From Novosphingobium terrae (GTDB lineage: Bacteria; Pseudomonadota; Alphaproteobacteria; Sphingomonadales; Sphingomonadaceae), in NCBI RefSeq assembly GCF_017163935.1, contig NZ_JABVZR010000002.1, forward strand, positions 1,426,001-1,490,000: a stretch of DNA of 64,000 bases, read 5' to 3'. Of this stretch, positions 57,208-64,000 are shown one piece after another. The notes below the pieces were generated by a model. It did not search any database. It was not told the DNA's origin and saw only the letters and a list, made by a program, of their open reading frames with translations. Each line of letters starts with the position of its first letter. Position 1 is the first letter of the stretch. The position numbers and the translations under genes were made by a program.

Positions 57208-59625
57208 ATGCCAAGCAACCCTCAACGCAGCATCGCCAGCGGCGCCAGCTCTCTGGCCATCGGCTGCATCGGCCTGTTCAGCTCGGCGCTACCCGTGATG
57301 GCTCAAGGCACGGATTCGACCAGCCATGCCGCAGATCAAGGACAGAACCTTGGCGGAGTGACCGTGACCGACACGGCCGTTGATGAGGGCAGCTATCGCG
57401 TCGAGCGCCAGGCTTCGGCCAAGGCCACCGCGCCGCTGCTCGATACGCCGCGTTCGATCACGGTTGTCTCGCGTCAAGTCCTTGAGGATACCAATTCCAC
57501 CACTCTGGCCGAAGCACTGCGCACCGTGCCGGGCATCACCATGGGCGCGGGCGAAGCCGGCACAGCTGCTCTGGGAGACCGCCCCTATATCCGCGGCGCA
57601 GACAGCTCGAACTCGATCTATATCGACGGCATTCACGACATCGCGACGCAAACCCGCGAAACCTTCGCGGTCGATTCGATCGAGGTGGTCAAGGGTTCTG
57701 ACAGCGTCACCAATGGCTCGACCAATGCCGGCGGTTCGGTGAACATGATTTCCAAGACGCCCAAGGACAAGCGTTTCGTCCAGGTTGATGCCAATTACGG
57801 CAGCGCCGATTACAAGCGCTTCACGCTGGACGTAAACCAGCCGCTCAGCGAGTTCGTCGGGGTGCGGCTCAGCGCGATGTATCATGATCAGGGCATCGCC
57901 GGGCGCGATTACACCTGGCAGAAGCGCTGGGGCATCGCACCCTCGATCAAGTTTGGCCTGAACGGTCCGACCAGCCTGGAACTCGACTGGTATCACGTGC
58001 ATACCAACGAGCTGCCGGATCAGGGCATTCCTTATCAATATGTCATCGCCAATCAGCCCTCGGCCAATTACCAGACCGCACCGGTAGGGACCGATCTGCG
58101 TTCGCGCGGCACCTTCTACGGCCTGACCGACCGCGATTTCCGCACCACCAACACCGACTCCGTCTCGGCCCGCTTCGAGCACACCACCGACGGTGGTTTG
58201 AAAATCCGCAACACCGCGCGCTACACCAACGCGACGCAGGAGTATGTCTGGACCCAGCCCGACGATTCCAAGGGCAATGTCGCCACTTATGGCACCGTCA
58301 CCCGTCGTGCCAATTCGCGCTATTCGACGGTCAACGGCTACGTCGATCAGCTTGACTTCTCGGGCAAGTTTGCGACAGGCGCACTCAAGCACAGCTTCGC
58401 TCTGGCGGCCGAATACAACTGGCAGAAGGCGGGCTACGGGAGCTTCTACGCCAATTCCGCCTATACGGCCCTGCCGACCTCGATCGCCTGTCCCACGGCG
58501 ACCTCGGGCACCAATTACAACTGCACCACCGTTGGCAATCCCAATCCCAACGATCCTTATGTCGGCACCATCGTCCGTGGGCCGGCCAATTCGATGACGC
58601 TGGCGACCTCCACGAACTGGGCGCTGTCGGCCTTCGACACCATCACGATCAACGACAAGTTCATCGTCAATCTGGGCGGTCGCTACGACTACTTCAACAC
58701 CAATGCCAGCGCCGCGCTGGCGGCGCCTTTCACCGGAACCCGCACGTGGTACGGCAAGGCGGACAACATCTTCACCTATCAGGCGGGTCTGGCCTATAAA
58801 CCGCGCCCCAACGGCAACATCTACCTTTCGACCTCAAGCGCCGCCATCGCGCCCGGCTCCTTCATCGCCCAGGGCGCCGAGGACAACAGCGTCAACGGCA
58901 CCAACACGGTTACGGGTGCTGTCATCAGCGCAAATGACCTGAAGGTGCAGCGCACCACGTCCTATGAGCTGGGCACCAAGTGGAATCTGTTCCAGGACAA
59001 TCTGACCTTGTCCTTCGACGTTTTCCAGACCCGCACCACCAATGCGCGCACCACCGATCCCACCACCGGCGGCGTGGTTTATGTCGGCACCAAGCGGGTG
59101 CGGGGCATTGAACTGGGCTTTTCCGGCAATGTGACGCCCAAGTGGAACATCTTCGGCGGCTACAGCTACATGCCCTCCAAGGTGACGAATGCGGGCACCA
59201 CTGCCACAGTGGGCACCGATGCCACCGGCAAGGCCGCGACGGTCTATATGCCCGCCGCAACCCTGGGCAAGGCCTTCCCCAACACGCCCCAGAACAGCTT
59301 CACGCTCTTCACCAATTACAAGGTCACGCCCAAATTCACGCTGGGCGGCGGGGCGATCTTCATGGACACCGTCTATGGCGGCTTCTCCGACACGCGCCAA
59401 TATGTGAACGGGGTCTTCTCGATCCTCAAGACCCGCGCGACCTATGTGCCCAGCTACTGGCGTTTCGATGCCAACGCCTCCTACAAGATCAACGACATGC
59501 TCAGCCTTCGGGTCAATGCGCTCAACCTGACCAACAAGCTGTACTATGATCAGGCCTATCCCACTCACTACGCGCATCAGGCCGCAGGCCGCACGGTCAT
59601 CGGCACGGTGAGCTTCAAGTACTGA
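57208..59625 (+). CDS. TonB-dependent catecholate siderophore receptor (Fiu/PiuA-like)
   Basis: 805 aa. Signal peptide ends LPVMAQ. The plug includes GGVTVTDTAVDEGSYRVERQASAKATAPLLDTPRSITVVSRQVLEDTNSTTLAEALRTVPGITMGAGE, YIRGADSSNSIYIDGIHD and SIEVVKGSDSVTNGSTNAGGSVNMISKTP, the pattern of Fiu/PiuA monocatechol receptors. The barrel ends NALNLTNKLYYDQAYPTHYAHQAAGRTVIGTVSFKY with the closing aromatic. There is no STN domain, so control is likely by Fur (two boxes upstream) and perhaps by the divergent two-component system. It is the first gene of a three-gene unit with overlapping ends. Confidence 0.93.
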   Translation: MPSNPQRSIASGASSLAIGCIGLFSSALPVMAQGTDSTSHAADQGQNLGGVTVTDTAVDEGSYRVERQASAKATAPLLDTPRSITVVSRQVLEDTNSTTLAEALRTVPGITMGAGEAGTAALGDRPYIRGADSSNSIYIDGIHDIATQTRETFAVDSIEVVKGSDSVTNGSTNAGGSVNMISKTPKDKRFVQVDANYGSADYKRFTLDVNQPLSEFVGVRLSAMYHDQGIAGRDYTWQKRWGIAPSIKFGLNGPTSLELDWYHVHTNELPDQGIPYQYVIANQPSANYQTAPVGTDLRSRGTFYGLTDRDFRTTNTDSVSARFEHTTDGGLKIRNTARYTNATQEYVWTQPDDSKGNVATYGTVTRRANSRYSTVNGYVDQLDFSGKFATGALKHSFALAAEYNWQKAGYGSFYANSAYTALPTSIACPTATSGTNYNCTTVGNPNPNDPYVGTIVRGPANSMTLATSTNWALSAFDTITINDKFIVNLGGRYDYFNTNASAALAAPFTGTRTWYGKADNIFTYQAGLAYKPRPNGNIYLSTSSAAIAPGSFIAQGAEDNSVNGTNTVTGAVISANDLKVQRTTSYELGTKWNLFQDNLTLSFDVFQTRTTNARTTDPTTGGVVYVGTKRVRGIELGFSGNVTPKWNIFGGYSYMPSKVTNAGTTATVGTDATGKAATVYMPAATLGKAFPNTPQNSFTLFTNYKVTPKFTLGGGAIFMDTVYGGFSDTRQYVNGVFSILKTRATYVPSYWRFDANASYKINDMLSLRVNALNLTNKLYYDQAYPTHYAHQAAGRTVIGTVSFKY

Positions 59626-60413
59626 TGATGACCGGGTCCTTGACCAATGATCAGGACGGGAGGGCTGACAGCCCTCCCGTCTGCACGCCTGCACAGGAGC
59701 GCAGCGCTCAGGAATGGGTGGAGCTGCTGTCCGGTCCGTTGGAACACGCTGCCAAAGCCCTGCAAGGCGCTGCTGAAGCAGGGCTGGGGCTGGCGCAGCT
59801 TTATTACGGCCAATGCCTTCTCGACGGCCGGGGCGTGGCGCGGGATGCGCGCGTCGCCCTGACATGGTTCCATCGGGCAGCGCAAGCGGGTCTGCCCATG
59901 GCGATGAACATGGTCGGGCGCTGCTTCGATCAGGGCTGGGGTGTTCGGGAAGACCCCGCTCAGGCTGCCCCATGGTTTCGTGCAGCAGCTGATCAGGGTC
60001 TCGATTGGGGGTTGTACAATCTGGCGGGTCTGTTGAGCACAGGGCGTGGCATCCCCGAAGATCGTGCCGAGGCGCTCGATCTCTTTCGCCGGGCGGCTGC
60101 CATGGGCCACACGAAATCCATCAACATGGTCGGCAGTTTCTACGAAGACGGCTGGGCCGTGCCTCGCAATTTGACGATCGCGGCCTATCACTACGCCCGC
60201 GCGGCGGAGGGCGGCGATTTTTGCGGCGCTTTCAATCACGCCCGCATGCTGATCGATGCTGGGCAGATGGCCGAAGCGCTGCCATGGCTGGAAAGCGCGC
60301 GCGCCGGGGGGCATGCGCGTTTTGGGGATCAGATGGCGGCATGGCTGGCCGCGCGCGAGGAAGAGCCTCTGCGCGCACTGGCGCTGCAATGGGGTGAACA
60401 GGGTCGGGCATGA
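59625..60413 (+). CDS. Sel1-repeat protein
   Basis: 262 aa, helical, with at least five Sel1-like repeats of about 36 residues (for example GLAQLYYGQCLLDGRGVARDARVALTWFHRAAQAG, AMNMVGRCFDQGWGVREDPAQAAPWFRAAADQG, GLYNLAGLLSTGRGIPEDRAEALDLFRRAAAMG, SINMVGSFYEDGWAVPRNLTIAAYHYARAAEGG). No signal peptide. The start overlaps the receptor stop (TGATG) and its stop overlaps the next gene. From memory, a Sel1-type gene occupies a similar place in pseudomonad piuA-piuC operons. Its job is probably protein interaction within this iron-uptake unit. Confidence 0.88.
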   Translation: MMTGSLTNDQDGRADSPPVCTPAQERSAQEWVELLSGPLEHAAKALQGAAEAGLGLAQLYYGQCLLDGRGVARDARVALTWFHRAAQAGLPMAMNMVGRCFDQGWGVREDPAQAAPWFRAAADQGLDWGLYNLAGLLSTGRGIPEDRAEALDLFRRAAAMGHTKSINMVGSFYEDGWAVPRNLTIAAYHYARAAEGGDFCGAFNHARMLIDAGQMAEALPWLESARAGGHARFGDQMAAWLAAREEEPLRALALQWGEQGRA

Positions 60414-61081
60414 GTACGGTTGTGAAGCAGAAGCCGGTGCTGACGCCTGCCGAAAGGGACAGGCTGGCGAAACGCAAGAAGGCCAAGCAGTTCTGGCTGA
60501 AGCAGCTGCACAGCTGGCACTGGATCAGCGCGGCGCTTTCCATGGTCGGCATGCTGGCTTTCGCGATCACCGGCATCACGCTCAACCATGCCGAGGCGAT
60601 CCATACCGAGCCCAAGGTGGTCTCGCGCAGCGGTCAGCTGCCTGCCGCGATGATCAAGGAACTGGCCGCGCCCGCCAAGCCGAATGCGCCGCTGCCTGCC
60701 GATGTTGCCGCGCAGGTGAAGGCGCAGGTGGGCATCGATGTGGCGGGCCGCCCGGCGGAATGGGCCAGCGATATCGTGACGGTCAACATGCCGCGCCCGG
60801 GTGGCGACGGCTGGGTAACGGTCGATCCGGCGAGCGGCGCCATCGCATCGGAAGTGACGGATCGCGGCTGGCTCTCGCTGGTCAATGATCTGCACAAGGG
60901 CCGCAATTCCGGTGGCGCGTGGAGCTGGTTTATCGACCTGTTTGCCGCGGCCTGCGTGATCTTTACTCTCACCGGGCTGTTGCTGCTTCAGCTGCACAGC
61001 AAGCATCGGCCCAGCACCTGGCCGATCGTCGGGCTGGGGCTGCTGATTCCGATCCTGCTGATCCATTTCCTTGTCCCTTGA
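60410..61081 (+). CDS. PepSY-associated transmembrane protein (PiuB-like)
   Basis: 223 aa inner-membrane protein. After a basic N-terminus, a helix with conserved His (QLHSWHWISAALSMVGMLAFAITGITLNHA) begins the PepSY-associated TM pattern. A periplasmic part of about 100 aa follows, with WVTVDPASGAIASEVTDRGWLSLVNDLHKGRNSGGAWSWFIDLFAAACVIFTLTGLLLL, then a last helix (PIVGLGLLIPILLIHFLV). The His residues in helices suit haem binding as in membrane ferric reductases. Together with the catecholate receptor it probably serves iron release from the siderophore. Confidence 0.85.
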   Translation: MSTVVKQKPVLTPAERDRLAKRKKAKQFWLKQLHSWHWISAALSMVGMLAFAITGITLNHAEAIHTEPKVVSRSGQLPAAMIKELAAPAKPNAPLPADVAAQVKAQVGIDVAGRPAEWASDIVTVNMPRPGGDGWVTVDPASGAIASEVTDRGWLSLVNDLHKGRNSGGAWSWFIDLFAAACVIFTLTGLLLLQLHSKHRPSTWPIVGLGLLIPILLIHFLVP

Positions 61082-61650
61082 AGCGTCGCCGTGAGCCGCC
61101 TTGTCGTCAAGGCCTTCGATGTTACAAAAGCCCTTCGAGCCCCGTGATCTGCGATGTGTTTGATACTGATGTTGGTTTCGCGCTCACGCTAGGCGAAGAA
61201 TTTGCCTGACGTGAGCACGTAATCGGCGGACCCGAACGGGCTACCAAGTTGGTCACGTTGTTGAAGTATCGGTTGTTTGTCTTGAGCGGGTGTCAACGTT
61301 GGCGAGGTGTCGCTGCAGACGGTGAGGATAGGGGGCTTGTTCGCTCCCGTGTGATGGTAAGGGCCGGGCGCGGAGGAGCATCACCTTTTCCGTCAAGATT
61401 CTTAGGGCAGCTAAGCTACCTGGGTAGCATCCGCTGAGCTGCATCGGCATTGCTGGTCGCGAGACACGGCAAGCGGGCGCATTGTCGTAAGATTACCCAA
61501 AAATTGGCAAAATTTAATAAACTCCTTTGAAGCCCGGAGTCCTGTCGTTTTCAGGGCTGGCATTGATTTCGCCAACCAGAAATGACTTATAAGTGAAATA
61601 TAAAACCCATAGTCGCTCTCTCAACAACAGCTCAGGGAGCATCAGCGATT
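61082..61650. other. Intergenic region, no gene recognised
   Basis: About 570 bases. The left part is GC-rich and the last 170 bases are A/T-rich and hold the receptor promoter. No Fur-like box of the ATTG/CAAT type and no credible gene was found. Confidence 0.6.
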
Positions 61651-63849
61651 ATGTTGAGTCATCTTTCGTGTGGGGTTTGCCCCGCACATATCGCTCTGCG
61701 CGCGTCGTTCATCGGGGCCAACCTTGTCCCGCTGATGCTTTTGGCCCCGACAGTGGCTTGGGCACAGACGGTTCCGCAGGAAACCATCGTGGTCAACGGG
61801 CATAATGATGCCGACAGTGTCACCCCTGGCACGACTCCACTGACCGCCGTGCAGCCGACATCGGTGATCTCCGCTGATTTCATCGCCAGAAATCTGCCCG
61901 CTTCGGGCAATTATGACGAGGCGATCAAGTTCAGCCCGTCGGTGTTCGATACGGCGCCCAACGGGCCGGGTTTGGCAGAAAGCCAGAACATCTCGATCCG
62001 CGGTTTCCAGGACGGCCAGTTCAACGTGACTTTCGATGGCATTCCCTGGGGGGATTCCAACGATTTCACGCATCACACCACCAGCTATTTCATGGCCCAT
62101 GATCTGGGCCAGATCACCGTCGATCGCGGCCCGGGCACGGCGGCCACGATTGGCAACGCCACTTTCGGCGGTACGGTCTACACCCTTTCCAAGGCGCCGG
62201 AAGACGCGTTCAGCGTCAGCCCCTATGCCTCCTATGGCAGTTTCAACACCTTCGACGCGGGCATCGAACTCAACACCGGCAAGCTCAACAGTTCGGGCAC
62301 GCGCGTCTTCGTCGATGCCGAGACGCTCCGCTCGGATGGTTATCTCACCTTTGAACATCAGCGCCGCCAGAACATCTATGGCAAGCTGGTTCAGCCCATC
62401 GGCGCCGATTTCACCTTCACCGTCGTCGGCATGTACGATCATGTCCACCAGAACATCTCGCTCGGCACGACACAGGCGGAAATGGCGCAATATGGCCGTA
62501 ACTACGGACTTTCGAACAATCCGCTGATTCAGAATTATTATGGATACAATGCCGATTTCATCAACACCAACTTCGAATATGGCGATCTGGCGGGAAGCTG
62601 GGGCGATGGCTGGTCGGTCGACAGCAAGATCTATTCCTATGCCTATATCCATACCGGCCTCAACGGCGAGGACCCCAACGGCGAATATCCCAATCAGGTG
62701 ATGACGAGCCCGGGAGGCGCGCTGAGCGCAGGCGTGCCGGGGCAGTTGCTGACCAATGACTATCGCTCGATCGGCACGATCACGCGCCTGACCAAAACGA
62801 TGCCGTTTGGCGATATCCAGACCGGCCTGTGGTACGATCACCAGACCAACTATCGCCACCTGACCGAGGTGGTGATGTCGAACAATCTGATCACCAATTA
62901 TGACGACGCCGACACCGGCGCGATTAATGGTGTGGACCGCGATCTGCACCAGACAATGCAGACCTTGCAGCCCTATCTGCAGGTCAGCGTGAAGCCGGTG
63001 GCCGGGCTGACGCTCACGCCGGGCGTGCGCTATTCCTGGTTCCAGCGCGACGTGAACGCCATCGTCAACGTCAAATATCCCGCTGCCGCCAATTACAGCA
63101 ACACCTTCCATTCCTGGCTGCCGAGCCTGGAAGGGCGCTATGAGATCAACCCTCATTGGTCGGCCTATGCTCAGGTTGCCAAGGGTTTCCTGGCGCCTAA
63201 TGAGAACTATTTCAACTATGCCAACCCGTCATCGACCTCCTATCAGCCCGAGACGACATGGAATTACCAGATCGGCACCACGTGGAAGAAGGGCGGCCTT
63301 TCGCTGGCGGTCGATGCCTACCTAATCGATTTCTCGAACCTCATCGCCTCGATCGGCAGTGTCGGCGGGCTGCCGCTCTACGGCAATCTGGGCGGAGTGC
63401 ATTATCGTGGTCTCGAAGGCGAGGCGACGGTGCCTCTGGGCAAAGGCTTTAGCGTCTATGCCAATGGCTCGGTGAATTCCGCGCTGAGCACTGCGACCAA
63501 TTCCTGGGTGCCCAATGCTCCCAAGGGGACGGCGGCTGGTGGCCTGATCTACAGCCACAATGCGCTCTATGCTTCGTTTCTGGCGAAATGGATCGGCCCG
63601 CGTTACGGCGATACGGGCGATACGCAGCATCTGGGCGCCTACGCCACCGCCGATATCTCGTTTGGCGTCGATCTCGACCGGATCGTCCGCAATGCCTATG
63701 GTGCCAAGCTGAAGCTGAACATCCAGAACGTCACCAAAAATACCAAGATTATCAACCTCGCCGGTTATACGGTTGGAGCCGGTACGCCGCTTTATTGGGC
63801 TAACGCCGGGCGCAGTGTGTTTGCCACGATCGAATTCAAGATAAAGTGA
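61651..63849 (+). CDS. TonB-dependent receptor
   Basis: 732 aa with a signal peptide ending PTVAWAQ. The plug includes ETIVVNGHNDADSVTPGTTPLTAVQPTSVISADFIARNLPASGNYDEAIKFSPSV, ISIRGFQDGQFNVTFDGIPW and ITVDRGPGTAATIGNATFGGTVYTLSKAP. The barrel has QVAKGFLAPNENYFNY and ends GRSVFATIEFKIK. There is no STN domain and no regulator or transport gene adjacent within the window. The plug differs from the siderophore and large receptors nearby; the ligand is unknown. The next 150 bases to the window end hold no gene. Confidence 0.92.
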   Translation: MLSHLSCGVCPAHIALRASFIGANLVPLMLLAPTVAWAQTVPQETIVVNGHNDADSVTPGTTPLTAVQPTSVISADFIARNLPASGNYDEAIKFSPSVFDTAPNGPGLAESQNISIRGFQDGQFNVTFDGIPWGDSNDFTHHTTSYFMAHDLGQITVDRGPGTAATIGNATFGGTVYTLSKAPEDAFSVSPYASYGSFNTFDAGIELNTGKLNSSGTRVFVDAETLRSDGYLTFEHQRRQNIYGKLVQPIGADFTFTVVGMYDHVHQNISLGTTQAEMAQYGRNYGLSNNPLIQNYYGYNADFINTNFEYGDLAGSWGDGWSVDSKIYSYAYIHTGLNGEDPNGEYPNQVMTSPGGALSAGVPGQLLTNDYRSIGTITRLTKTMPFGDIQTGLWYDHQTNYRHLTEVVMSNNLITNYDDADTGAINGVDRDLHQTMQTLQPYLQVSVKPVAGLTLTPGVRYSWFQRDVNAIVNVKYPAAANYSNTFHSWLPSLEGRYEINPHWSAYAQVAKGFLAPNENYFNYANPSSTSYQPETTWNYQIGTTWKKGGLSLAVDAYLIDFSNLIASIGSVGGLPLYGNLGGVHYRGLEGEATVPLGKGFSVYANGSVNSALSTATNSWVPNAPKGTAAGGLIYSHNALYASFLAKWIGPRYGDTGDTQHLGAYATADISFGVDLDRIVRNAYGAKLKLNIQNVTKNTKIINLAGYTVGAGTPLYWANAGRSVFATIEFKIK

Positions 63850-64000
63850 CCTCCTGGACCACGCCAATAGGCTGACTTGTTGCCCTGCCTTGCGATGTTT
63901 GACTTTCATATCTCGAAGTCATTGCCGCGAGATGTAACGCTCGAGCCAGCTTCGTGAAGAAAGCGTTTAACCGATCCGAGACACCCTGCTTGCAGCCTAT

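Noticed and set aside
1..64000. tRNA, rRNA, insertion sequences and prophage genes
   Set aside because: Scanned by eye on both strands; no cloverleaf with CCA-type context, no transposase or integrase motifs and no phage structural genes were recognised. A tool-based scan could still find small RNAs.

Overview
This 64 kb window is high-GC DNA whose gene content points to a sphingomonad alphaproteobacterium (Novosphingobium/Sphingobium-like). It carries eight TonB-dependent outer-membrane receptors, five FecI-type ECF sigma factors, four full-length FecR anti-sigma regulators and a LigA/LigB extradiol dioxygenase pair. The genus is inferred from gene content only; there is no rRNA or marker gene in the window.

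Layout. (1) 1-3827: a partial TonB receptor divergent from an OmpR-type two-component system, with three copies of a 15-bp motif between them. (2) 3857-8220: an OprB porin, a beta-propeller protein, a Tat-exported DyP peroxidase and a PepSY protein on the minus strand. (3) 8527-12601: a sigma/FecR/FecA-like receptor triad. (4) 12912-20402: a TetR-controlled catabolic cluster (MFS transporter, Gfo/Idh/MocA dehydrogenase, DUF993 protein, TIM-barrel isomerase, MOFRL glycerate kinase, outer-membrane channel) with near-identical candidate operators in both promoter regions. (5) 20738-22056: an esterase remnant next to an orphan ECF sigma factor. (6) 22670-28140: a sigma/FecR/receptor triad plus an NTF2-like protein, convergent with (7) 28158-36163: a six-gene operon of TonB receptor, ceramidase-like hydrolase, LigA, LigB, ACS-type MFS transporter and a second ceramidase-like hydrolase. 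The receptors of (6) and (7) are paralogues. (8) About 36.4-41.1 kb: an array of eight small orphan genes separated by directly oriented, roughly 143-bp structured repeats, resembling a gene-cassette array. (9) 41295-45212 and 47601-51739: two more receptor/FecR/sigma triads flanking a Tat-exported FAD oxidoreductase. (10) 51936-54491: a FecR N-terminal fragment, a Tat-exported alpha/beta hydrolase and an unknown gene. (11) 54550-61081: a two-component system divergent from a Fiu/PiuA-like catecholate siderophore receptor that is coupled to a Sel1-repeat protein and a PepSY membrane protein. (12) 61651-63849: a lone TonB receptor.

The common theme is envelope uptake: TonB receptors import scarce ligands, FecI/FecR or two-component systems sense them, and several promoters carry Fur-like 19-bp palindromes of the form ATTG-N11-CAAT or near it. 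Two regions look most unusual: the cassette-like array with covarying hairpin repeats (8), and the uptake-plus-ring-cleavage operon (7) with its duplicated partner (6).
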